Shown one piece after another: positions 30,879 through 39,123 of a DNA stretch of 64,000 bases (positions are counted from its first letter, which is position 1; each line of letters starts with the position of its first letter). The stretch is from Kitasatospora aureofaciens (lineage in GTDB: Bacteria > Actinomycetota > Actinomycetes > Streptomycetales > Streptomycetaceae), in assembly GCA_000720845.1 (NCBI GenBank), contig JODU01000008.1, positions 62,001 to 126,000 of the forward strand. Reading direction: 5' to 3'. The translations under genes were made by a program, and so were the position numbers. The notes below the pieces were generated by a model. That model was not told where the DNA came from. It was given only the letters and a program-made list of their open reading frames with translations, and made no database searches.

Positions 30879-30901
30879 GGCATCAATCTATCGCAAGGGA
30901 C

Positions 30902-30939
30902 TTGCGGTGCCTATGCCTCATGGGTACTGTCTGAGGTGT
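30902..30939 (+). promoter_or_regulatory. Promoter with second copy of the palindrome core
   Basis: A -35-like TTGCGG (30902-30907) and -10-like TACTGT (30925-30930) are 17 bp apart. The spacer contains ATGCCTCATGG (30913-30923), identical to the core of the 29-bp palindrome at 16629-16657. A partner half-site, CTGAGGTGT, follows at about 30931. The two downstream genes also start with near-identical leaders (ACCAAGGGGGACC, then one base, then GATGAAC). Confidence 0.6.
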
Positions 30940-31008
30940 CTCCAGCGCAACACATGATCGCTAGTGAGTTGCCAGACCTGATCCGTAAGTCGCACCAAGG
31001 GGGACCAG

Positions 31009-31404
31009 ATGAACGCCGCCGCCCAGATCCGCCGCACCCACGCCGCCGCCCAGCGAGTGACCAAAGCCCTCGCCTACCGGGCCCGCAGCGGAGCCGTCAT
31101 CGTCGCCGTCGAGAACGGCCGCCTCGTCCGCACCGGCGACATCCTCAACCGGCTCGGCGCCGCCGACCTCAAGGACGGCTACCAGTCCTGGTACGGCCGG
31201 CACGTCAAGAAGGCCCACATCGCCGCCACCGGCAGCGAGCCCGTCCGCGTCTGGGTCCGCCACCGCACCACCGGCAAGTGGATCCACGTCCACGCCTACA
31301 GCCCCTTCGACATGGCGCTGTACATCGGCCTCGCCACCTACAAGCAGACAAAGCACCTGGTCCAGCCCAGCCTCTTCCAGGCCGCCTATGCGGAGGCCGC
31401 CTGA
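31009..31404 (+). CDS. Hypothetical protein of the palindrome regulon
   Basis: The 131-residue product (MNAAAQIRRTHAAAQRVTKA) starts after AAGGGGGACC. It has basic helices and a beta-rich middle (GAVIVAVENGRLVRTGDILN, PVRVWVRHRTTGKWIHVHAY). No family was recognised. Its promoter shares operator and leader with the HTH gene at 16071-16604. Confidence 0.65.
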   Translation: MNAAAQIRRTHAAAQRVTKALAYRARSGAVIVAVENGRLVRTGDILNRLGAADLKDGYQSWYGRHVKKAHIAATGSEPVRVWVRHRTTGKWIHVHAYSPFDMALYIGLATYKQTKHLVQPSLFQAAYAEAA

Positions 31405-31457
31405 TGCGCCGGCTGGAGTTCAAGCTCGCCGCCGCACGCCTCGCCCTCGCCGCCTAG
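31404..31457 (+). CDS. 17-residue leader-like peptide
   Basis: MRRLEFKLAAARLALAA is encoded from an ATG overlapping the previous stop and ends 9 bp before the next start. Coupling is the only support. Confidence 0.25.
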   Translation: MRRLEFKLAAARLALAA

Positions 31458-31466
31458 GAGCCCGCC

Positions 31467-31769
31467 ATGCTGAACCCTCTGATCGTCTGGGAGCCCGGAA
31501 CCCTCGTCCGCTACCACGGCAGCATCACCGAACTTCACGGCGAGTACCGGGCCTACCCGTGCACCTGCCTCCGCTGCGACGACCCGAACACCGGAAGCGT
31601 CCGCTTCGAACTCGTCGACCAGACCGGCACCGTCGTGGCTTCCTGTATCCGGGCCCGTTCCATCACGCGGGTCAACGACGGTGACGCCGACACTGGCCAC
31701 GACGACTGCATCGAACCGCACTACGACTCGTCAGGCGAGTACGTCGACTGTGACGGCAGGCCGCTGTGA
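31467..31769 (+). CDS. Small beta-rich hypothetical protein
   Basis: The 100-residue product (MLNPLIVWEPGTLVRYHGSI) has a beta-barrel-like pattern with a Cys pair (YPCTCLRCDDP) and an acidic C-terminus. It starts after TAGGAGCCC. Confidence 0.65.
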   Translation: MLNPLIVWEPGTLVRYHGSITELHGEYRAYPCTCLRCDDPNTGSVRFELVDQTGTVVASCIRARSITRVNDGDADTGHDDCIEPHYDSSGEYVDCDGRPL

Positions 31770-32038
31770 TCGCCCGCCCGTCGTCCCCGGTTCCGGTGCC
31801 GGATGCGGTGGCCCTGCTGGCCGGCCGTCATCTTCCGGCCCGGGTCCAAGCGGCAGTGGCGGATGCCGCGGAGGCGGCCCGCCTGTACGCCGCCTGCCGC
31901 GGCCCCCAGTACACCGAAGCCCGGCAGCTCCTCGAAGCCCGACTGTGCCGAGCCAACAAGGTGCTGGCCGCGCACAATCCTGGGCTCACCGTGCGGTGGG
32001 CCAACATCCCAACCCTCATCACGAAGGAGGAGCGATGA
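31766..32038 (+). CDS. Small hypothetical helical protein
   Basis: The 90-residue product starts at an overlapping GTG. It has an Ala/Arg/Leu-rich helical middle (VQAAVADAAEAARLYAACRG). No family was recognised. Confidence 0.6.
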   Translation: MIARPSSPVPVPDAVALLAGRHLPARVQAAVADAAEAARLYAACRGPQYTEARQLLEARLCRANKVLAAHNPGLTVRWANIPTLITKEER

Positions 32039-32205
32039 CCGCTCCCACCCAGCCGCGATTCGTCGTGGAGAAGCACGGGCCCGGCAGCTTCTACGTCTTC
32101 GACACGGCCAGCGGTCTGAGCCGCCACCCGTCCTTCACCCGCCGGGGCGCCCAGAAGATCGCCGACCGGAAGAACGCCGAACAGGCCACGAAGGAGCGCC
32201 CCTGA
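32035..32205 (+). CDS. Small hypothetical protein
   Basis: The 56-residue product (MTAPTQPRFVVEKHGPGSFY) has the beta-beta-helix pattern of short phage proteins with a basic C-terminus. Coupled starts on both sides. Confidence 0.6.
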   Translation: MTAPTQPRFVVEKHGPGSFYVFDTASGLSRHPSFTRRGAQKIADRKNAEQATKERP

Positions 32206-32375
32206 TGGAGATCGTCAGCATCGACAAGGACGGCAACGTCGTCGTCAAGATGAGCGCACGGGAGACGAAGGCCGTGTACGACGACCTCAACTACATCCCG
32301 TTCAACCACATCTCCCCGCCCGGCGCCAAGTTGTGGGCACTGCTGGAGACGATCGCCGGAAGGGAGACGCTGTGA
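32205..32375 (+). CDS. Small hypothetical protein
   Basis: The 56-residue product (MEIVSIDKDGNVVVKMSARE) has a beta hairpin then a helix. Its ATG shares one base with the previous stop. Confidence 0.6.
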   Translation: MEIVSIDKDGNVVVKMSARETKAVYDDLNYIPFNHISPPGAKLWALLETIAGRETL

Positions 32376-32578
32376 CCGCGAAGCCACGTAAGCCGTGGCG
32401 GGTGATCCTCACCCAGGGCGGCATCGAGTCCGCCCAGGTCGCCCACACCAGCGAAGCCAAGGCGTACCAGCACGTGCGGACCGCGCTCCAGGCCGGTGCC
32501 GACACGGCGTGGGAAGGCGGACGCTGGTGGCACTTCGAAACCGTCCACGCAGACGAGATCCCGCAGGAGCCGTCATGA
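32372..32578 (+). CDS. Small hypothetical protein
   Basis: The 68-residue product starts at an overlapping GTG (VTAKPRKPWRVILTQGGIES). It has an alpha/beta pattern and ends with an acidic tail. Confidence 0.6.
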   Translation: MTAKPRKPWRVILTQGGIESAQVAHTSEAKAYQHVRTALQAGADTAWEGGRWWHFETVHADEIPQEPS

Positions 32579-33000
32579 CCGCAGACGGGGAACCGATGGA
32601 CGTCGAACAGGCCGTCGCGAACCTCGACCGGGCAATGCACGACCCCGCCCGCCGCTCGGACGCTGTCGGAGATCTGTTCGCCGCCCTCGGAGCCGCAGCC
32701 CAGCAGGCGGCCGACCTGCGGCGCGCGGCTCGTGAACTCGCCCGCGAAGCCCGGCGCAACGACCCGATCACGCGCGCCAACCGGTCCGCCGGTGCCCGAC
32801 GCGGATGGGAGAAGCGCCGGGTACGCGCAGAGCGGGAACGGCTCCTCGACTCCATCGGCAACGAGGTCGCCCGGACCGGGCCCGTCTGTGACGAGATGAA
32901 CCACAACTCCGTCGGCTCCGAAGTCTTCTGCCAGCTCGAGCCCGGCCACGAAGAAGACCACGACGACGACAACGGCACCACCTGGGAACGGGAGGACTGA
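32575..33000 (+). CDS. Hypothetical charged helical protein
   Basis: The 141-residue product has a long Ala/Arg helix (QQAADLRRAARELAREARRN), a basic ANRSAGARRGWEKRRVRAER patch, and an acidic tail with two Cys and His (PVCDEMNHNS...FCQLEPGHEEDH) that could bind metal. No family was recognised. Confidence 0.65.
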   Translation: MTADGEPMDVEQAVANLDRAMHDPARRSDAVGDLFAALGAAAQQAADLRRAARELAREARRNDPITRANRSAGARRGWEKRRVRAERERLLDSIGNEVARTGPVCDEMNHNSVGSEVFCQLEPGHEEDHDDDNGTTWERED

Positions 33001-33002
33001 CC

Positions 33003-33134
33003 ATGCGCCACCCCATCCCTGCCCCGCCGCCCGGCCCGCTGGTCGAGCTGGGGACTCCCGCCGACTGGTGGGACGAAACCCCCGCCGAATGCGCCCGCTA
33101 CGACCGCGCACATTTTGACCGAGACGAGGACTGA
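33003..33134 (+). CDS. 43-residue hypothetical protein
   Basis: MRHPIPAPPPGPLVELGTPA precedes WWDETPAECARYDRAHFDRD. It lies between a stop two bases upstream and an overlapping start downstream, with matching codon bias. Confidence 0.5.
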   Translation: MRHPIPAPPPGPLVELGTPADWWDETPAECARYDRAHFDRDED

Positions 33135-33310
33135 TGAACGAGTACCCCTACCTGCCGCCCGCCTGCAAGCAGGACCGCTGCAACCACGAGGCCGGCCAGT
33201 GCCTCCGCTACCGGTCCCGCCGCTGCCTCTCAGGCGAATGCACCCACGCCGGCCAGAACCTCCTCTGCGCCGTCAACTACCCGACCCAGAGCACCGCGGC
33301 CAGCCGATGA
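33134..33310 (+). CDS. Small Cys-rich protein
   Basis: The 58-residue product has six cysteines (PACKQDRCNHEAGQCLRYRS, RRCLSGECTHAGQNLLC), enough for two small metal sites. Overlapping start and stop on both sides. Confidence 0.6.
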   Translation: MNEYPYLPPACKQDRCNHEAGQCLRYRSRRCLSGECTHAGQNLLCAVNYPTQSTAASR

Positions 33311-33471
33311 CCGTTCCGAACCCGATGGGCTGCGCCGCGTGCGGCATCGACCGCCGCGGCCACGGCCGCCAACACACCGAGCAGGCCGGCTGGCACGCCT
33401 GGACCGAGCCCACCCAGCAGCAGATCAAGGACCGCGTGCTCGCCCGGCGAACCGAGAGGAAGCGCCCGTGA
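33307..33471 (+). CDS. Small CxxC protein
   Basis: The 54-residue product has GCAACGIDRRGHGRQHTEQA, then GWHAWTEPTQQQIKDRVLAR. This is the C-x2-C-x8-H pattern seen repeatedly in short actinophage proteins. It probably binds zinc. Confidence 0.65.
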   Translation: MTVPNPMGCAACGIDRRGHGRQHTEQAGWHAWTEPTQQQIKDRVLARRTERKRP

Positions 33472-33761
33472 CCGGCCGCCTGTCCGCGAAGGCGGCCCGC
33501 GCCGTCCTGGATGCCGCCGAGATCGTGAAGGCCCCCGACTGGCCGGAGACCCGACACTGGCATGTCGTCTCCGGCGGGCGGACGCTCGTCGTCATCGAAC
33601 CGTCCTACGGCGGAACATCCCGCACCGGACGTAACGGATGGAACTGGTGGCTCGCCGATGGGGCCCGCAGCCGGCACCAGCCCGAACCCGCCCGCGAGAA
33701 AGCCGCCCTCGCCGGGCTCGCCGCCTGGCAGCGATGGGCCACCAGCAAGGAGACGCCGTGA
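33468..33761 (+). CDS. Hypothetical protein
   Basis: The 97-residue product starts at an overlapping GTG. It shows an aromatic-rich beta core (HWHVVSGGRTLVVIEPSYGG, RNGWNWWLADGARS). No family was recognised. Confidence 0.6.
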   Translation: MTGRLSAKAARAVLDAAEIVKAPDWPETRHWHVVSGGRTLVVIEPSYGGTSRTGRNGWNWWLADGARSRHQPEPAREKAALAGLAAWQRWATSKETP

Positions 33762-34003
33762 CCGTGGACACCGAACGGCAGGTGATGCAGCCCGTGTTCG
33801 AGATCGGCGGCCAGCAGTACTGCGCGGGGGACCAGGTGCGGTTCCCGCGCGCCGCCACCCGCAAGGACCGGGCCCGCATCTACGACATCACCGAAGCGGG
33901 TCCCGGCGGGATCACCGCCGAGGTCGACGGATGCCGGTACCAGCTCAGCCGGGGCGACATCGCCGCCATCGGCATCACGCACGCAGACGGGGAGAACCGA
34001 TGA
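33758..34003 (+). CDS. Small beta-rich protein
   Basis: The 81-residue product starts at an overlapping GTG. It has a likely small beta barrel (FEIGGQQYCAGDQVRFPRAA, TAEVDGCRYQLSRGDIAAIG). Its position directly before the HAD-like gene suggests a shared unit. Confidence 0.6.
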   Translation: MTVDTERQVMQPVFEIGGQQYCAGDQVRFPRAATRKDRARIYDITEAGPGGITAEVDGCRYQLSRGDIAAIGITHADGENR

Positions 34004-34539
34004 GACCACTGCTCCTGATAGATGTCGACGGGCCCCTCAACCCGTGGGCAGCCAAGCCGTCTCGCCGTCCCGAGGGCTACCAGACGCACCGGATGCGACC
34101 CACCGGCTGGGAGCAGCCGTGGCAGAAGCCGCTCCGCGTCTGGCTCAACCCCGCCCACGGTCCCGCCCTCCAGGCGCTGCCGTTCGACCTCATCTGGTGC
34201 ACCACCTGGGCGCACGAGGCCAACGAGTGGATCGGCCCGCACATCGGCCTGCCCGAACTGCCCGTCATCGAATGGCCCGACGGTGCGCAGCAGCCCCGAT
34301 CCGGTTGTGTCGGCGGCACCTTCTGGAAGACCCGCCACGTCGTCGACTGGGCCGCGGGCCGCTCGTTTGCATGGATCGACGACGACTTCGACGACATCGA
34401 CCGCAAGTACGTCGACCACGAACACGACGGGCCCGCGCTCCTGCACTGGGTCAGCCCGCGAGACGGACTCCTCGACCGAGACTTCAAAGCGCTCGCCCGG
34501 TGGGCAGCCCGGCTCAACAGCAACGACGAAGTGGCGTGA
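34000..34539 (+). CDS. HAD-superfamily protein (Swiss-Army-Knife RNA-repair-like HAD)
   Basis: The 179-residue protein begins MRPLLLIDVDGPLNPW, the DxDG nucleophile motif of HAD hydrolases at residues 8-11. FDLIWCTTWAHEANEWIGPH follows as the motif II region, and FAWIDDDFDDIDRKYVDHEH gives the acidic motif IV. This spacing fits the HAD-like domain described in Swiss-Army-Knife RNA-repair proteins and in stand-alone phage/actinobacterial genes. It would act on phosphorylated nucleic-acid ends or nucleotides. The substrate is not readable from sequence. Confidence 0.75.
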   Translation: MRPLLLIDVDGPLNPWAAKPSRRPEGYQTHRMRPTGWEQPWQKPLRVWLNPAHGPALQALPFDLIWCTTWAHEANEWIGPHIGLPELPVIEWPDGAQQPRSGCVGGTFWKTRHVVDWAAGRSFAWIDDDFDDIDRKYVDHEHDGPALLHWVSPRDGLLDRDFKALARWAARLNSNDEVA

Positions 34540-34549
34540 CCGCCCCGCC

Positions 34550-34581
34550 GAGGGCCCGCACCTGACACGGTGGGGGCCCTC
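34550..34581 (+). terminator. Terminator after the HAD gene
   Basis: The stem GAGGGCCC / GGGCCCTC with additional inner pairs lies 10 bp after the HAD gene stop. Confidence 0.6.
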
Positions 34582-34631
34582 ACGCATGCAGTGGGCAGAC
34601 TGTAGGGAGATCACCGGAAGGAGGTGAGACC

Positions 34632-34778
34632 GTGCCCGTCAGGTCCAGGGCGCAATGGCGCTGGATGTTCGCCAACAAGAAGGCGTTCGCCCACCGCTGG
34701 GCCCGCTCAAGGAAGCGCCGCTACGGCAAGACCACCGGCTACCGCACCCTCCCCGCGCGGAAGCGAGCCCGCCGCTAG
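34632..34778 (+). CDS. 48-residue basic protein with very strong SD
   Basis: The GTG start follows AAGGAGGTGA, the best match to the 16S rRNA 3' end in the window. The product (VPVRSRAQWRWMFANKKAFA, HRWARSRKRRYGKTTGYRTL) is over one third Arg/Lys and begins with the S-x-AQ-x-x-(W/F)-M-F-A pattern of short phage proteins. Its stop overlaps the stop of the convergent portal gene by 3 bases. It may bind nucleic acid or the capsid interior. Confidence 0.6.
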   Translation: MPVRSRAQWRWMFANKKAFAHRWARSRKRRYGKTTGYRTLPARKRARR

Positions 34779-36481
34779 GCAGCAGCCAGCCCCCGCGAGC
34801 CCCCGCCCTCCTCTTCGTCCTCGGTCTCGTCCTGGCCCTCGTCCGATCCGGCCTCGGTACCGTCACTGTCGGCTTCGTCCTCGTCGTTCGGCTCCTCAGG
34901 CTCCTCGCCGCCGCCGGTGTTGAACGGGTCGCCGGCCGGGGCCATGGACTGCTTGTCGTCGCGGATGCGCCGCACCTCGGCCATGATGTCGGCGTCGTCC
35001 CAGGACGGCTCCCGCATCTTCACCTTCATGAACGTGGAGATCGCCCCCGCCGAATCCAGCAGCGACAGAGTCCGTGCGGTCGCTTCCGGATCGGGTTGCA
35101 CCGCCTGCGGCCACGACGCGGTCAGCTCAGCCGCAGGATCGACACCCTTCGCGCGGCAGTGCCGCACGTCGACCATCATCATCGTCGTCAGATGGTCGAG
35201 CAGCGCCGGCCGCTGGTACAGGATCTTCGTGCCGCGGGTCGTCAACGACTCTTCCTTGCGGGCCGTCACCTCGGTCGCCGTCGTCGCGACCGTCCCCTCC
35301 TCGCCGAAGCTCTGCGCGGAGTAGCCGGCGCTCGAGAGGATCTGGCGGCGCAGGGCCTTCGCGGTCCGTTCGTGCTCCTCAACCCGGATCTTGAACTGGA
35401 TGTCGGTGATGGAATCCTTCGCGTCGCCGCTGTCCAGCATGTTCAGGGCGACCTGCACCTCCTGCTCCAGGTTGTAGGAGCCGCCCGTGCCCGGCCCGTC
35501 GGTGTCGAGCATCGACTGCGGGATCAGCAGCCGGGCCTTACCCAGCCGTAGGTCCCTCATCCAGCTCGTCCAGGATTCGTCGAGGGCATCCATGAGCGGC
35601 TCCACCCCAGACAGGTCTGACCGGCCGAGCGGCGCCGTGTTCGGCACCCCGTCCCACACCCGGTTCGGCAACACATTCGGTACATGCGTGATCAGCAGCC
35701 GGCCGATGCCCGTCGACTGCCGGCCCTGACTGTCGGTGCGCGCCACCAGGTACTCGGTGTCCGGATGGTCGGCCAGACTGTCCGCCCGCATCCCGAGTAC
35801 ACCAGGGCCGCCCTCGTACAGGCCGTACTCGATCGCCCCCGGCGTGTGGAACTCCAGCAGCCGCCACACCTTCGACGTGTCCGCAAGAGGCGCCAGCTCC
35901 CGCCACACGATCGCCTCCGCCAGCTCACCCCACCGCCACGTCGGCACCACCGCCTCAGGGGCGATCACATCCGTCCACGGCCGCGGGCGCAGCGTCGTAT
36001 CCCACACCACCCGCAAGTAGACGTTCGACAGGCCCGCCGTCAACTCCGCGGCCTCCCGCAGCTTCGCGTGGCCGCGGTCGTCGAGGTAGCGGCCGATCTG
36101 CGCTGTCGTCGTCTTCGCGGTGGCCTTGTCGGTGGAGTCGGCGTCGACCGTCACCTGCGGCACGTCCGCCCACAACAGGTTCGCCGACAGCTCGGCGATG
36201 TCCGCGGCGATCGGCACGTGCAGCTTGGCGGCCTGCTGGCCGGGCGTGGCGTCCTGCCCCCAGAAGGTACGCAGCTCGTCACCGCCAGCAGCACGCCGCT
36301 GGTCCACGTCGAAGAACTGGCGGGCCACAGCGTTGGAGCGGTAGTTCGTGGGCCCGCCGTACACGGCGGCCAGATGATCTGTGTTGCCGGAGTACCAGGC
36401 CCGCCACATGTCCATGTCGGCGTGCGGGATCTCCAGGGCAGGCGGCGGCCAAGTGGTGTTCCCGGACGGGGGCAGTGGCAT
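34775..36481 (-). CDS. Portal protein
   Basis: The 568-residue protein has the length and layout of SPP1 gp6-type siphovirus portals. It has a beta-rich wing region (about 150-300), a helical crown/stem region (ESWTSWMRDLRLGKARLLIP and QFKIRVEEHERTAKALRRQI), and the typical ITHVPNVLPN and SAGYSAQSFGEEGTVATTAT segments. The C-terminal ~35 residues are almost all Glu/Asp/Gly. It lies directly downstream of the large terminase on the minus strand. As a ring of 12 it would form the DNA entry vertex. Confidence 0.88.
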   Translation of the reverse strand: MPLPPSGNTTWPPPALEIPHADMDMWRAWYSGNTDHLAAVYGGPTNYRSNAVARQFFDVDQRRAAGGDELRTFWGQDATPGQQAAKLHVPIAADIAELSANLLWADVPQVTVDADSTDKATAKTTTAQIGRYLDDRGHAKLREAAELTAGLSNVYLRVVWDTTLRPRPWTDVIAPEAVVPTWRWGELAEAIVWRELAPLADTSKVWRLLEFHTPGAIEYGLYEGGPGVLGMRADSLADHPDTEYLVARTDSQGRQSTGIGRLLITHVPNVLPNRVWDGVPNTAPLGRSDLSGVEPLMDALDESWTSWMRDLRLGKARLLIPQSMLDTDGPGTGGSYNLEQEVQVALNMLDSGDAKDSITDIQFKIRVEEHERTAKALRRQILSSAGYSAQSFGEEGTVATTATEVTARKEESLTTRGTKILYQRPALLDHLTTMMMVDVRHCRAKGVDPAAELTASWPQAVQPDPEATARTLSLLDSAGAISTFMKVKMREPSWDDADIMAEVRRIRDDKQSMAPAGDPFNTGGGEEPEEPNDEDEADSDGTEAGSDEGQDETEDEEEGGGSRGLAAA

Positions 36482-36493
36482 GACGGTCTCCTT

Positions 36494-37744
36494 CTAGGCT
36501 GCGAGGGCGAGCTGGCGCTGCCACAGGGGTCTGGTCGTGAAAATGCCGTAGCGGAGGGCGTCGACGCCATGGTCAGCAACCTTCAACGGCTGCTCCTCGC
36601 CGCGCAGGGCGGCCTTGTCGTCCCAGCTGTAGCCGCCGATCTCCTGGATCAGGGCTTCGCAGGACTTGTGGACGAGGAGCTTGTTCGAGGCGAGCAGCGC
36701 GGCCACGGTGCGGATGCCGTCCATGACGTCGTTCTTCGCCGGGGTCGGGGTGAGCCGGTCCCGCTTCAACTGGGTGACGAAGGAGGCGGCGGAGGGGTCG
36801 ACGGTCACGAACTGGGGACGAACGGCGCCGATGCCCGGGACCTCGGACAGCCACCCCCGGAGCCGCTGCGAGTACTCGGTGTCGGTGAGCTGCTTCTTCG
36901 TCTGCCGCGCCTCGTAACGCCACTCCGCCGCCGCGTACAGGCGCCGGTCGCGCCCCAAGCCCAGCAGGACTGCATGGAACGGGTTCGACGTGCCGTAGTC
37001 CACGCCGAGGCTGATCCACTTGTGGATGCCGTCCCGAGGCAGCGACGAGACGATATGCCGGTCGCGGTCCCACGAGTCGTAGATCGCACCCTCCGCGGCC
37101 ACCCACTCGCCCAGGATGAACCGCCGGTAGAAGAGGCCCTCGTGGGAGGCCTTCATGTCGGCGACGTAGTCCTCGTCGAGGAACGGATTGTCGTCGATCG
37201 TGAACGAGAACCTGCTCACCGGCTTCCTGCCGGCCTGCGACAGCCAGTCCCGCATGAACCAGTGCGCCGGATTGTCCGGGTTGGTGGTGCACAACAGCTG
37301 GGCGCCGCGCACCGACATGCGACCGTACAGCTGCTCGAAGAAGATTTGCGGGACGAGGGTGACCTCGTCGACGTAGGCGCCGCACACCGTCATACCGCGG
37401 ATCTTCGGTTCGGACTTGGCGTCGTTGGCGCCGATGACGTGCACCACCCGGCCCAGAATGATCGCCGTGGGCGCGCCAGGCGTGTAGTGGATCAGGGACG
37501 CGATCGGCCCGAACAGGGCCGGATCCTGCATGGGCAAGAACAAGTTGCGGTGGATGGTTTGCGACGTCTTCCCGATCATCACTAGCTCGCCTGTCGTCGG
37601 CGCATTCGCAATGAAGATCAACCACTTGAGCAGAGACGCGATCGTCTTGCCCGACCGGATCGCCCCCTCCCAGCACGAGATTTTGGTCGTCGACTCGGCG
37701 ACAGACCGGATCTGCTTCCGGGACAGGGGCATCGTCTCGAGCAC
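36494..37744 (-). CDS. Large terminase subunit
   Basis: The 416-residue protein contains Walker A GAIRSGKT (residues 27-34), a Walker B-like CGAYVDEVTL, and coupling motif LLCTTNPDNPAHW. The C-terminal nuclease has SLGVDYGTSNPFHAVLLGLG (first catalytic Asp), followed by FVTVDPSAAS and DHGVDALRYG. This fits the PBSX/SPP1-type terminases that cut and pump phage DNA. The GTG start is 2 bases after the small-subunit stop. Confidence 0.92.
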   Translation of the reverse strand: MLETMPLSRKQIRSVAESTTKISCWEGAIRSGKTIASLLKWLIFIANAPTTGELVMIGKTSQTIHRNLFLPMQDPALFGPIASLIHYTPGAPTAIILGRVVHVIGANDAKSEPKIRGMTVCGAYVDEVTLVPQIFFEQLYGRMSVRGAQLLCTTNPDNPAHWFMRDWLSQAGRKPVSRFSFTIDDNPFLDEDYVADMKASHEGLFYRRFILGEWVAAEGAIYDSWDRDRHIVSSLPRDGIHKWISLGVDYGTSNPFHAVLLGLGRDRRLYAAAEWRYEARQTKKQLTDTEYSQRLRGWLSEVPGIGAVRPQFVTVDPSAASFVTQLKRDRLTPTPAKNDVMDGIRTVAALLASNKLLVHKSCEALIQEIGGYSWDDKAALRGEEQPLKVADHGVDALRYGIFTTRPLWQRQLALAA

Positions 37745-37746
37745 GG

Positions 37747-38262
37747 CTACGCCTCGTCGCCCTCGGCCTCGTCCTGCTCCCGCGAGTACCGGACGAGGGC
37801 ATCGCCCAGCGACCCCAGCATGCTCTTGGCCGAATCGAGTCCGGACGCCTCGGCCGGCGGCACCAGCTTCAGCACCTTGTCCACGGCGATCGCCGCGGCG
37901 GTGATGAGTGCCTTCCGGTCCGCGTTCGGCGCCTCGGTGAAGGTGTGCTCGTTGTACTCGTTGTCCTTGCCGCCGAAGGCAAAGACGGTGGTCGGCTGGT
38001 AGATGCGGCGCAGGGAGTCCTCGGCGATCTCCATGAACTGCTCGGCGATCAGGCTGCGGCGCTCCTCGAGGTCTGCGGCGCGCGCCTCGGACGCGGCACG
38101 GATCTTCGACCGGTCGAAGGTCAGACCGAGGTGGGCGGCCGTGCGGGAGATCACCGAGTTGGTGATGCCCATCTCGCGGCTGATCTCGTTACGGCCCATG
38201 CCGAGTGCGTGGAGCTCTCGAAGCTTGGGCCATTTGTCCTCGGCCATGATCTCTCTGGCCAT
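37747..38262 (-). CDS. Small terminase subunit
   Basis: The 171-residue protein has an N-terminal helix-turn-helix for DNA recognition (ELHALGMGRNEISREMGITN, then SVISRTAAHLGLTFDRSKI). A central helical oligomerisation region and acidic C-terminus follow. It is placed between the head gene and the large subunit. A second start at 38247 (MAEDKWPKL) has a better-looking GAGAGA site. Confidence 0.8.
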   Translation of the reverse strand: MAREIMAEDKWPKLRELHALGMGRNEISREMGITNSVISRTAAHLGLTFDRSKIRAASEARAADLEERRSLIAEQFMEIAEDSLRRIYQPTTVFAFGGKDNEYNEHTFTEAPNADRKALITAAAIAVDKVLKLVPPAEASGLDSAKSMLGSLGDALVRYSREQDEAEGDEA

Positions 38263-39123
38263 TCAGGGCCTCCAGGTGGTGCGGGCGCGGCGGCGCAGGA
38301 GGGTGGGCAGGGGCGTCCCCGAGACAGGCCACGCCGGTGACCAGGGGATCAGTGCACAGCGGCAATGCGGATGGCGAGGTGGTGAACTGATCGCCGTCGT
38401 GAACACGGTGCGCTGCGGGTCGAGAGACAGGCCGCCTCGGAATCGCTCTCCGGGGCGGATGTGGAGTCCGGCGTAGGCACGGCATGCAGCGCAGGCCCCG
38501 GCCTCGGTGACCCACAGCAGGCGAATGTCAGGGCCGAGACTGCGGGCAATGTGCCGTGCGGCGTTGGCGGCAGCACTGCCGACCGCAACGGCGGTGGCCC
38601 TGGCGATCCTGCCGACGGCACGCCTGGCCCGGGAAAAGGCGGAGTTGAGGCCGGCGAGGCCCATCGCGGTGAGGCCGGTGGTGGTGAGCAGGGCGAGCGC
38701 ATGGCCCTGCTCTTCCTGGATGGCGGCGGGGATGGACGCGGCGGCGGTGCGGGCGTCAGCCCCGGTGTCGACGATGGCGGGCGGGACGGGCTGGCCGCTC
38801 ATGGTGGCGGCGATGGCCACGTTCTGCTGGGCGCTGCTTTGTGCCGCGTTGAACGCGGCTCGTTCGGCGACGGCTTGGGCTTGCGTGCTCTTACCAGCGA
38901 AGGCTCGGCGGAGGAGTTCGCGCGCCCAGGTGATGAAGTCGGCGAGCCGTTCGGGGATTTGCTGGCCGATGGTTTCGCGGATCCAGCGGGTGACGGCGGC
39001 GGCTTGGGCGTCGGTGAGGGCTTGGGCGAGGGGCCGGGTGGCGTCGGCGATGGCGCGCTGTTCGAGGGCGCGGAGCCGTTCGGGCTGCTGCTGTGCCCGG
39101 TCGGCGATCTGTCCGCTGTCCAC
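38263..39123 (-). CDS. MuF-like head morphogenesis protein
   Basis: The 286-residue protein has a helical N-terminal half and a C-terminal MuF domain: LLWVTEAGACAACRAYAGLH, GERFRGG, then SPPRHPHCRCALIPW, with the typical paired CxxC and HPxCRC. MuF-type proteins sit at the portal and are usually encoded after the portal. Here the gene is transcribed first, before the terminase genes. The GTG start (39121-39123) follows GGGGGG. Confidence 0.82.
   Translation of the reverse strand: MDSGQIADRAQQQPERLRALEQRAIADATRPLAQALTDAQAAAVTRWIRETIGQQIPERLADFITWARELLRRAFAGKSTQAQAVAERAAFNAAQSSAQQNVAIAATMSGQPVPPAIVDTGADARTAAASIPAAIQEEQGHALALLTTTGLTAMGLAGLNSAFSRARRAVGRIARATAVAVGSAAANAARHIARSLGPDIRLLWVTEAGACAACRAYAGLHIRPGERFRGGLSLDPQRTVFTTAISSPPRHPHCRCALIPWSPAWPVSGTPLPTLLRRRARTTWRP

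Noticed and set aside
35684..37585. A 633-codon plus-strand open frame across portal and terminase
   Set aside because: It is a shadow of the minus-strand portal/terminase genes, whose products have clear motifs.
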